Positions 1 through 5,070 of a stretch of 5,099 bases of DNA are shown piece by piece. This stretch comes from Desulfobulbaceae bacterium (GTDB lineage Bacteria > Desulfobacterota > Desulfobulbia > Desulfobulbales > SURF-16). The position numbers were made by a program, and so were the translations under genes. Location: contig JANTGB010000200.1 of assembly GCA_024763115.1 (NCBI GenBank), positions 1 to 5,099 on the forward strand, in the 5' to 3' direction. The stretch's first letter is position 1. Each line of letters opens with the position of its first letter. Below the pieces are notes generated by a model. That model worked only from the letters and a program-made list of their open reading frames with translations. It did no database searches and was not told the origin of the DNA.

Positions 1-98
1 GGGTGCCGGAGATTTTTGTCATCAGTCCGGTGCCGCGTATTAGTCATACGTAAACCGGGCTGATGGCGGAAAGATTCGGTACCCTGTGAGCAGTTACA
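1..98. repeat. Palindromic REP/MITE-like element, copy A (left end cut by window)
   Basis: This is an imperfect palindrome. Positions 1-30 pair with 55-84 (1 with 84, 30 with 55), with 22 Watson-Crick pairs, six G-T/T-G pairs, and a tandem G-A/A-G step at 11-12 against 73-74. An inner stem, CGTAT (36-40) with ATACG (46-50), caps it around the loop TAGTC. The right end (77-98) is the reverse complement of a sequence starting TGTAACTGCTCACAGGG, which recurs exactly at 4528-4549. The matching left end should lie just upstream of position 1. Positions 1-29 also match 5071-5099 at 24 of 29 bases. Multiple dispersed, palindromic, intergenic copies indicate a REP or MITE family. No transposase for it is visible here. 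It ends 19 bases before flhF and may have displaced the native leader. Confidence 0.75.
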
Positions 99-117
99 GC
101 GGCAGAAAATTTATTTT

Positions 118-1212
118 ATGAAAATAAAACGATTTGAAGCAAAAGATAACAAGACAGCCTTTGCCCTGGTAAAAAAAGAACTTGGCGAAGAGGCGGTTAT
201 CCTGGCCACCAGGAATCTTGACCATGGCACGGCACGGGCCAGGGTGGAGGTCATTGCGGCCATGGATTATGACATGGAAACCGTTTCTGATCTCCCTGAG
301 TCTGAAAAGCCGCAAAAAAAGCCGGAAACTTACAGCTATAATGTTGTCCGGGCCCGTAACAACCGGACTGTAAAGACAAAGCCGACCTCTACTCCGGAAA
401 TTCGTCTTGAGGCCCATGAGCTGAGAAAACGTTTTTCCCGGCAGCGGCAGAACAGGGGAGAGGCGGAAAAGGCAGGATTGCGGCAGATCAGGAAAAAACC
501 AAGCCCCGAGGATGTTGCCAGATGGCGGGACAGTGTGGTTGAACAGATTGAAGTCAACCCTCTGAACCTGGACAAAAGCGCCGGGCCCCAGGTTATTGCC
601 TTGGTCGGCCCCACCGGGGTAGGGAAAACAACCTCAGCCGCCAAACTGGCAGCCTGGTTTTCTCTCCGGGAAAATCGCCGGGTAGCGCTGCTTTCCATGG
701 ATTGTTACCGGATCGGAGCCACGGATCAATTACGAACCTATGCCCGAATCATGCGGCTGCCCTGTGAAATAGTGCTGCGCAAAAGAGATCTGGCCGGGTC
801 CATTGCCGGACAGCGGAATCAGGATCTTGTTATAATTGATACCGCCGGCAAAAATCCCTATGATTTTGAGCATATTGATGAACTGCAGACCTGGTTTGCC
901 TCCCTGAATAATATCAAACCTTATCTGGTGGTAAGCGCCACCACCAAGAAGGTGGATCTGACTAATATTCTCAAGGCCTATTCGCCGCTTGAGGTAAATG
1001 GTCTGGTTATAAGCAAGGTAGATGAAACAAGAACCTATGCCTCCCTCTGTCAGCAGGTGGCGGTTTCAGGTCTGCCTGTCTCCTATCTGGCCTGTGGCCA
1101 GCGGGTGCCCGAGGATTTTCTGGCTGCCTCAAAACCATATCTGCATACCTTGTTCAAGAAAGGCTGGCCGGGATTTTCCGCCATGTTGAATTCTGAATCA
1201 TTGAACCAATAA
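118..1212 (+). CDS. flhF: Flagellar biosynthesis protein FlhF, SRP-type GTPase
   Basis: FlhF is the third SRP-family GTPase, beside Ffh and FtsY. It marks the site of polar flagellum assembly at the inner membrane and works with FlhG. The 364-residue length is normal for the family. The N-terminus (MKIKRFEAKDNKTAFALVKK) is the typical FlhF opening. A charged linker spans about residues 55-125, and the N and G domains follow. G-motifs seen: P-loop GPTGVGKTT (164-172), DCYRIGATDQL (195-205), DTAGKN (241-246) and SKVDE (299-303). The usual Arg after DTAG is Lys here, a conservative change. ATG 118 is the first possible start after the in-frame stop at 61-63. There is no convincing Shine-Dalgarno sequence before it, only a weak GGCAG at 101-105, because repeat copy A ends at 98. 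flhG follows after 19 bases. Identity is secure from motifs and neighbour. Confidence 0.97.
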   Translation: MKIKRFEAKDNKTAFALVKKELGEEAVILATRNLDHGTARARVEVIAAMDYDMETVSDLPESEKPQKKPETYSYNVVRARNNRTVKTKPTSTPEIRLEAHELRKRFSRQRQNRGEAEKAGLRQIRKKPSPEDVARWRDSVVEQIEVNPLNLDKSAGPQVIALVGPTGVGKTTSAAKLAAWFSLRENRRVALLSMDCYRIGATDQLRTYARIMRLPCEIVLRKRDLAGSIAGQRNQDLVIIDTAGKNPYDFEHIDELQTWFASLNNIKPYLVVSATTKKVDLTNILKAYSPLEVNGLVISKVDETRTYASLCQQVAVSGLPVSYLACGQRVPEDFLAASKPYLHTLFKKGWPGFSAMLNSESLNQ

Positions 1213-1231
1213 AAAACAGGAGCTATACAGG

Positions 1232-2128
1232 ATGACCCAGGCAGCGACTTTAAAAAAAATGATGTCCTCATCCGTTTCCGCCCCCCTGCCGGGAGATGAA
1301 CAGGCAGCCTTGACCTCAGCTACTGCCCCCCCCAGGGTAATCTGTGTAACCAGCGGCAAGGGCGGGGTGGGTAAAACCAACATCACCGCCAATCTGGCCT
1401 ACGCTCTGGCCCGGAAAGGCAAGCAGGTTCTTGTCCTGGATGCCGACCTTAATCTGGCCAATATTGATGTCCTGCTCGGTCTTACGCCCCGCTATAATCT
1501 CCATCACGTTTTTTTAGGTGAAAAAAACCTGGCTGAAATTCTGGTCAGGGGGCCGGGAGATATGATGATTCTGCCGGCCGGCTCCGGAGTTATGGAAATA
1601 GCTGATCTCAGCGAAAGCCAGAAATTATATTTTTTAAATGAAATGGAAGGACTGGGGCAGAAAATTGATTTTATGATAATCGATACCGGGGCCGGAATTA
1701 ACAATAATGTCATATATTTTACCCTGGCGGCCCAGGAACGGATTATTATCCTTAATCCTGAGCCGACTTCACTGACTGACGCCTATGCCATGATTAAGGT
1801 ACTTTCCTGTAATTATGATGTGAAAAAATTTCGTATTCTGGTCAATTCCGTCTTTGCCGAGAAAGAGGCCTTAAATGTTTTTCGTCAGCTTACCAAGGTC
1901 GCGGATCGATTTCTTGACTCGTTATCTCTTGATTTTATGGGATTTATCCCCTATGACGACCGGCTGCCGCAGGCTGTGCGCCGCCAGCGTCTGGTAACGG
2001 AACTAAGCCCTGATTCATCAGCTGCTTTACGATTCGTCCAACTGGCCGAACAGCTGTGCCGGGAAAAAAATCAACTGCATATTGACGGAAATATTAAATT
2101 TTTCTGGAAAGGACTGTTCAACTTGTAA
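1232..2128 (+). CDS. flhG: Flagellar number regulator FlhG (FleN/YlxH), MinD-type ATPase
   Basis: FlhG is a P-loop ATPase of the MinD/ParA class that limits flagellar number and stimulates the FlhF GTPase. It is 298 residues long. Visible motifs: deviant Walker A GKGGVGKT (42-49, signature Lys43), DADLN (70-74), and Walker B region DTGAG (151-155), which reads DTPAG in MinD. The N-terminal extension begins MTQAATLKK. This resembles the DQAxxLR element by which FlhG activates FlhF, with Gln3 kept, Asp replaced by Thr and Arg by Lys. The C-terminus (about 287-298, IKFFWKGLFNL) looks like the amphipathic membrane-targeting helix of MinD/FlhG. CAGGAG at 1217-1222, nine bases before the ATG, is a good ribosome binding site. 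It lies 19 bases after flhF, so the two are probably cotranscribed and their products act as a pair. Confidence 0.96.
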   Translation: MTQAATLKKMMSSSVSAPLPGDEQAALTSATAPPRVICVTSGKGGVGKTNITANLAYALARKGKQVLVLDADLNLANIDVLLGLTPRYNLHHVFLGEKNLAEILVRGPGDMMILPAGSGVMEIADLSESQKLYFLNEMEGLGQKIDFMIIDTGAGINNNVIYFTLAAQERIIILNPEPTSLTDAYAMIKVLSCNYDVKKFRILVNSVFAEKEALNVFRQLTKVADRFLDSLSLDFMGFIPYDDRLPQAVRRQRLVTELSPDSSAALRFVQLAEQLCREKNQLHIDGNIKFFWKGLFNL

Positions 2129-2187
2129 TATACTGATATTAATTTAGTGTCTTACTCCTGAGAATCTGTAACAAAAAATAAGAAAAT

Positions 2188-2192
2188 GGAGG
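2188..2192 (+). promoter_or_regulatory. Strong Shine-Dalgarno GGAGG for the 2200 small ORF
   Basis: GGAGG lies seven bases before a TTG codon at 2200-2202. It is among the best ribosome binding sites in the window, yet no long gene starts after it. It is the main evidence that the small ORF may be translated. It is too far (about 190 bases) from fliA to serve that gene. Confidence 0.45.
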
Positions 2193-2199
2193 CGTAATT

Positions 2200-2295
2200 T
2201 TGAAACTATTTGCAACGAGTTACTCCAAGGCACTTTCACCCCTCAAGGGGGCACTGAAAAGAGTCCTAAAAAATCTAAGTCCACTTCCACTTTAG
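2200..2295 (+). CDS. Possible small peptide gene (31 residues), unknown function
   Basis: This is an unrecognised small ORF opening with TTG and ending in TAG. The peptide, with initiator Met, begins MKLFATSYSKALSPLKGAL and ends NLSPLPL. It has six Lys/Arg and no Asp or Glu, so it is strongly basic. It has regularly spaced leucines and the motif LSPL twice, at about residues 13-16 and 27-30. A GGAGG site sits seven bases upstream. The two stem-loops at 2234-2259 and 2275-2303 overlap it. It could be a leader peptide whose translation controls folding of the fliA upstream RNA, or a small membrane-active peptide. It could also be a chance frame in a decayed repeat. The unusual start codon and short length keep confidence low. 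Confidence 0.33.
   Translation: MKLFATSYSKALSPLKGALKRVLKNLSPLPL
2234..2259 (+). other. Stem-loop 1 in the flhG-fliA gap
   Basis: TTTCA (2234-2238) pairs with TGAAA (2255-2259), and CCCCT (2239-2243) pairs with AGGGG (2246-2250). The loop is two or more bases and a four-base bulge, GCAC, lies at 2251-2254. No T-run follows directly, so it does not look like a simple intrinsic terminator. It lies inside the small ORF. Confidence 0.45.
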
Positions 2296-2303
2296 TGGGT
2301 TAG
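2275..2303 (+). other. Stem-loop 2 in the flhG-fliA gap
   Basis: CTAA (2275-2278) pairs with TTAG (2300-2303), and CCACT (2281-2285) pairs with AGTGG (2294-2298). The internal loop is GT against G and the loop is eight bases. The tandem CCACTT CCACTT (2281-2292) gives an alternative pairing register. The stem covers the stop codon of the small ORF. The T-rich stretch TTTTGTTTT begins about 10 bases downstream, too far for a classic terminator. It could be a leader structure or an attenuator. Confidence 0.45.
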
Positions 2304-2383
2304 CTGATTCAGGCTTTTGTTTTCCTGTGAAATATTTCATTGATGTGGAAAGTTCGACCCGATCATTTTTATATGAGTCATAA

Positions 2384-3181
2384 ATGCTAGGTATGCAGAG
2401 ACAGAGTTCACCCAAATTCAAGGATTACACCAAGGCGTATTTCAGCCTTGAAGGGCAGCTTACGCCGGAAAAAAGGGATGAGCTTATCATTAAATATACC
2501 CCTTTAATCAAATACCTGGCCAGTCGTCTGGCTTCCCGCCTGCCTCCCCAGGTCGCCCTTGATGATCTGGTGAGCAGCGGGGTTATCGGCCTCATTGACG
2601 CCATTGATAAATTTGATCGTTCCAAGAATGTTCAGTTTAAGACTTATGCCGAGTTTCGGATCAGGGGAGCCATGCTTGATGAGCTTCGTTCCCTGGACTG
2701 GGTGCCACGTTCCATCAGAAAAAAATCCCATGAACTGGAAAATACTTATATTGCTCTGGAAAAAAAACTGGGTCGGCCCGCCACGGATGAAGAGGCTGCC
2801 GAGGCGCTGCATCTCTCCCTGGATGGCTTTTATAAACTGCTTGACCAGACCAGATCGGTATCTTTTCTTGATATTGAACTTCTGCGCCGGAAAAATCCCG
2901 ACGCAATTCAAGGGAACAGTCTGGCCGAGGCGTTTGCCGCCGGCAGTCGAGATCCGTTTTCTAAAATCAATCTGGGTCAAATTCGCGATATGCTGGCCCA
3001 GGCAATCGACAAACTGCCGAAAAATGAACGGCTGACGGTTTCCCTTTATTATTATGAAGAATTAACCATGAAAGAAATCGGTAAGGTATTAGGCTATACT
3101 GAGTCCCGAATTTCCCAGATGCACAGCAAGGCTATGATGCGTTTACGGACAAAGTTGAAAAAATCATTAGTTGATGCATGA
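2384..3181 (+). CDS. fliA: Flagellar sigma factor FliA (sigma-28)
   Basis: FliA directs RNA polymerase to late flagellar and chemotaxis promoters. It is normally held inactive by FlgM, which is not in this window. The 265-residue protein shows sigma region 2 at about 30-110. This includes DDLVSSGVIGLIDAIDKFD (60-78) and the promoter-melting and -10 reading segment around FKTYAEFRIRGAMLDELR (85-102) and DWVPRS (105-110). Region 3 is at about 110-160. Region 4 is at about 205-258, with the helix-turn-helix around LTMKEIGKVLGYTESRISQM (227-246). The order FKTYAxxRIRGAMLDELR...DWVPRS is diagnostic of sigma-28. A TAA directly precedes ATG 2384, so translation starts there or at ATG 2393. Neither has a clear Shine-Dalgarno sequence, which contrasts with flhG and cheY. 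cheY follows after 39 bases. Confidence 0.96.
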   Translation: MLGMQRQSSPKFKDYTKAYFSLEGQLTPEKRDELIIKYTPLIKYLASRLASRLPPQVALDDLVSSGVIGLIDAIDKFDRSKNVQFKTYAEFRIRGAMLDELRSLDWVPRSIRKKSHELENTYIALEKKLGRPATDEEAAEALHLSLDGFYKLLDQTRSVSFLDIELLRRKNPDAIQGNSLAEAFAAGSRDPFSKINLGQIRDMLAQAIDKLPKNERLTVSLYYYEELTMKEIGKVLGYTESRISQMHSKAMMRLRTKLKKSLVDA

Positions 3182-3220
3182 TGTTATCGTAATTTTAAAT
3201 ACTTGAGGAGTAAGTAAAAA

Positions 3221-3601
3221 ATGGCCAACACTGACATGAAAGTTCTTATTGTTGATGATTTTGCCACCATGCGAAGAATCGTAAAAAATATTCTTGTCCA
3301 GCTCGGCTACAAGAATATTGTTGAGGCGGATGACGGATCAACAGCTGTTGAGCTGCTTAAACAGGAAAAAATCGACATGATTATCTCTGACTGGAATATG
3401 CCTAAAATGACCGGCCTTGATCTGCTTAAGCATGTCAGGGCTGATGATGATCTGAAGGACATTCCGTTTATCATGGTAACTGCCGAGGCCCAGCAGGATA
3501 ATATTATTCTGGCGGTTAAAGCCAAGGTCAGTCAGTATATTGTTAAACCGTTTACCGCTGAAACCCTGGGTGAAAAAATAGATAAGATTTTTGCCGGCTG
3601 A
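3221..3601 (+). CDS. cheY: Chemotaxis response regulator CheY (single receiver domain)
   Basis: CheY is phosphorylated by CheA and binds the flagellar switch (FliM/FliN) to change motor rotation. The 126-residue protein is a stand-alone receiver domain with no output domain. All key residues are present at E. coli-like numbers: Asp12/Asp13 for metal binding, phosphoacceptor Asp57 (in SDWNMPKMTG), Thr87, Tyr106 and Lys109 (in KPF). The conserved switch Thr and Tyr, together with flagellar neighbours, favour true CheY over a generic receiver. GAGGAG at 3205-3210, ten bases before ATG, is a strong ribosome binding site. It lies between fliA and a FliL-like gene, so it probably belongs to the same transcript. 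The organism may have other CheY copies in a separate che cluster. Confidence 0.95.
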   Translation: MANTDMKVLIVDDFATMRRIVKNILVQLGYKNIVEADDGSTAVELLKQEKIDMIISDWNMPKMTGLDLLKHVRADDDLKDIPFIMVTAEAQQDNIILAVKAKVSQYIVKPFTAETLGEKIDKIFAG

Positions 3602-3609
3602 TTTATCCG

Positions 3610-4524
3610 ATGGCTGAAACTTCCGACTCTGAAAAATCATTAGATGTTAAACTACCCGACTCCATTGGAGATGCTGATCCTGGTAAGGATTGGGAAACAG
3701 CTTTTGAGGCGGAAGATTTTTTTGTTGATGACAATGAAGATGCCGGGGATTTTTTTCTGGCTGATGATGAGTCCGGCGAAACTTTTAATTTAGCCGCCCT
3801 GCTTGATCAGGAGTCTGCCGGTGTTGCTGAGAGTGGGGCTGACAAGCCCGAATCAGAGAAGAAACAGAAGCAGACGGATGAGGCGGTTGCCGGGGAAGAG
3901 GTGGAAAAATCTCTCAGGTTACCGCTATTTTTAACTTCCCTCCGGCAGCGCTACCTGGAGCTTAAGCCGTGGCAGCGGATTTCAGTTCCGGTTCTGCCGC
4001 TTTGTCTGCTTTTATCGGCATTTTTTCTTTTTCGCAGTGAAACAACAGATCAGAAAATTGTCGATTCAGCTGATACTGTTGTGGCGAAAAAAACAGTCGA
4101 ATCACCTCCGGAGAAAACAGCTCCACCGGCTGAGCCGCTCGGGAAACCGGCAAAAATTATTGATAAGCCGGCGGAGCCGGAAGAAAAAACAGCCGCAGCA
4201 ACAGTTATGGTGCGGAAAAAATGGCCTTTTTCTTCATTCTTTATTGCCGCTGAGCAAACAGATAACAAGGAAACGGTTTTCTTATCCCTTAACCTTACCC
4301 TTATCACTCTTCTTCCCCAGGGAGCGAGCCTGCCCGAAGACAAAGGAACCTTTGTCCGTAACATGATTTATCAGTTTTATGTCAATCAGCCCGCCTATGA
4401 ACTTAAACGTTATTCCCTGGCTCGGGGGGAAATGATTCGTCGTCTACGTTCCTGGATCAACAGGCAATGGCCGGATTCACCCATTGAAACCATTGCCTTT
4501 AATCGTTACCAGGTTCTCAAATAA
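3610..4524 (+). CDS. FliL-like flagellar basal-body-associated membrane protein (divergent)
   Basis: The protein has 304 residues and one predicted membrane segment at about 124-141 (rich in L, V and F, flanked by KPWQR and by RSETTD). The first ~100 residues are highly acidic (many Asp and Glu) and cytoplasmic by topology. A Lys/Glu/Pro-rich linker spans about 145-200. A folded, probably periplasmic domain (about 218-304) starts with a hydrophobic strand (VFLSLNLTLITLL) and ends IETIAFNRYQVLK. This ending resembles the FliL C-terminal pattern, in which a helix is followed by V/I-x-x-V/I-x-F-x-x-F/Y-x-V. FliL proteins usually have about 150-200 residues, so the long acidic N-terminus is unusual. 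It starts eight bases after cheY, with no clear Shine-Dalgarno sequence, which suggests translational coupling. It likely supports stator or motor function. FliL family membership is probable but not certain, so no symbol is given. Confidence 0.7.
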   Translation: MAETSDSEKSLDVKLPDSIGDADPGKDWETAFEAEDFFVDDNEDAGDFFLADDESGETFNLAALLDQESAGVAESGADKPESEKKQKQTDEAVAGEEVEKSLRLPLFLTSLRQRYLELKPWQRISVPVLPLCLLLSAFFLFRSETTDQKIVDSADTVVAKKTVESPPEKTAPPAEPLGKPAKIIDKPAEPEEKTAAATVMVRKKWPFSSFFIAAEQTDNKETVFLSLNLTLITLLPQGASLPEDKGTFVRNMIYQFYVNQPAYELKRYSLARGEMIRRLRSWINRQWPDSPIETIAFNRYQVLK

Positions 4525-4527
4525 ATT

Positions 4528-4549
4528 TGTAACTGCTCACAGGGTACCG
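4528..4549 (+). repeat. Repeat-family end, copy B (inverted match to copy A)
   Basis: This 22-base sequence, starting TGTAACTGCTCACAGGG, is the exact reverse complement of 77-98. It begins three bases after the stop of the FliL-like gene. Similarity to copy A fades directly after 4549, and a matching right arm is not seen nearby. It may be a truncated element, or an element later broken by the neighbouring insertion sequence. Confidence 0.8.
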
Positions 4550-4652
4550 CATATTCGGATTCTTTACCTCGCCGGGTTGCTCGCGCTTTTCGGCTAAATT
4601 TCGCTGCCGGAGCCTATGTCTGCAGCAGTCAACACCTGGCAAATGAATAACT

Positions 4653-4925
4653 CTAAATATTTTTCTTGGCAACAACAATCTTTTGAAAAACCCCGCAGCG
4701 CAGAGGTAAAAGCGACGGTTTTTCCATAAACCAGGCCTTGTTGGGGGCTCATGCCAAGGCTTTTTTTGGTTTGCGGTTGATAACCTGATCATACCACTGT
4801 GCGTCCTGCTGATTAAGGTCATGCCAGTCCGTGAATGTACGACCGGCAAAAAAAAATTTTTCAACATAATCAAAAGGCCGTTCTACCCGAGCCTTGCGGT
4901 CTGCATGTTTTATCCGATGCTCCAT
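4653..4925 (-). pseudogene. istA: IS21-family transposase IstA, C-terminal fragment (broken)
   Basis: Read on the minus strand, the frame from ATG 4925 encodes a 58-residue stretch including ARVERPFDYVEKFF, AGRTFTDWHDLNQQDAQW and VINRKPKKALA. This is the conserved end of the DDE integrase core and start of the C-terminal region in IS21-type IstA. A TGA at 4749-4751 interrupts it. The same frame then continues APNKAWFMEKPSLLPL, which fits the usual xSPxxAxxMEKPxLLPLP block, so the stop is a nonsense mutation and not the native end. The frame finally stops at 4653-4655, with divergent sequence after LLPL. The catalytic DDE residues, the N-terminal helix-turn-helix and the istB ATPase gene are all missing. 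It cannot be an active transposase. Confidence 0.85.
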
Positions 4926-4954
4926 AAAATGGAGTGATCAAGTAAAAATGGACA
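4921..4954 (-). repeat. IS21-type left terminal repeat region
   Basis: It holds two copies of TCCATTTT in the minus-strand reading (4952-4945 and 4933-4926), separated by TACTTGATCAC. The second copy also forms part of a small hairpin, CTCCAT-TTT-ATGGAG (4934-4920), at the junction with the istA fragment. These repeats are the expected transposase binding sites of the family. Confidence 0.65.
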
Positions 4955-5008
4955 ATTTTCTTATTTTCCCGGTAATGGCGTGATTCTCCCCGATTTGTCA
5001 AGGCATAA

Positions 5009-5070
5009 TGTAACTACTCATGGGGTAAGCGCTATAACTTCGCTAACCCCTGTAATTGTAACTGGTTACA
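5009..5070. repeat. Short palindromic repeat, copy C
   Basis: This 62-base unit opens TGTAAC and closes GTTACA. Its centre is a stem of GGGGTAAGCG (5022-5031) with CGCTAACCCC (5041-5050), broken by one central A-A mismatch, around the loop CTATAACTT. Its head, TGTAACTACTCATGGGGTA, matches the head of copies A and B with a few changes. This is a REP-like member of the same family with a different interior. Confidence 0.65.

Larger units (their letters stand above)
2129..2383. other. flhG-fliA intergenic region
   Basis: This 255-base, AT-rich gap lies inside an otherwise tight gene cluster. It contains a possible small peptide gene (2200-2295) with a strong ribosome binding site, and two stem-loops (2234-2259 and 2275-2303). 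It ends in an AT-rich stretch just before fliA. I see no transposase fragment and no sigma-54 promoter of the form TGGCAC-N5-TTGC. I also see no clear sigma-28 promoter, and no recognisable c-di-GMP riboswitch core. It may act as a leader that separates fliA expression from flhFG, but this is inference. Confidence 0.6.
4653..4954 (-). mobile_element. Internally deleted IS21-family element remnant
   Basis: On the minus strand the element opens at 4954 with TGTCCATTTTTACTTGATCA. The block TCCATTTT recurs at 4945-4952 and 4926-4933 (AAAATGGA on the + strand). Multiple short direct repeats beginning with TGT at the termini are typical of IS21-family ends. This left end is joined within about 30 bases to the last third of istA, so roughly two thirds of istA has been lost. 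No right-end repeat or istB is visible toward lower coordinates. The boundary at 4653 is only the last position I can assign. The true edge is unknown. Confidence 0.75.

Noticed and set aside
1..98. CRISPR repeat or tRNA-like structure
   Set aside because: There are no regularly spaced repeats with unique spacers and no tRNA cloverleaf. It is a single long palindrome with dispersed relatives.
336..698. 120-codon minus-strand frame inside flhF
   Set aside because: It overlaps the flhF linker and P-loop coding region, has no independent support, and is explained by flhF.
2195..2310. c-di-GMP (GEMM) riboswitch upstream of fliA
   Set aside because: Two stem-loops in a flagellar leader suggested it, but the conserved core bases of the GEMM-I class are not visible. 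The stems do not form the expected parallel arrangement.
2275..2320. Intrinsic terminator between flhG and fliA
   Set aside because: The stem at 2275-2303 is followed by AGCTGATTCAGGC before the T-rich run. The U-tract is too far from the stem for a standard terminator.
2340..2383. Sigma-70 type promoter before fliA (TTGATG with an AT-rich -10)
   Set aside because: The spacing between TTGATG (2340-2345) and the TTTATA-like stretch (2368-2373) is about 22 bases, too long. The predicted start would fall nearly on the ATG.
2504..2980. 158-codon minus-strand frame inside fliA
   Set aside because: It lies fully opposite a well-conserved sigma-28 gene and has no recognisable domain. It is a mirror of fliA codon structure.
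3565..3609. Sigma-28 promoter in the end of cheY
   Set aside because: GCCGGCTGAT resembles the -10 GCCGATAA only partly, and no TAAA-type -35 sits at the correct distance.
4517..4873. Open frame of 118 codons on the minus strand through the IS21 region
   Set aside because: Its translation matches nothing recognisable. The adjacent frame on the same strand gives clear IstA sequence, so this frame is an out-of-frame reading of the transposase remnant plus repeat B.
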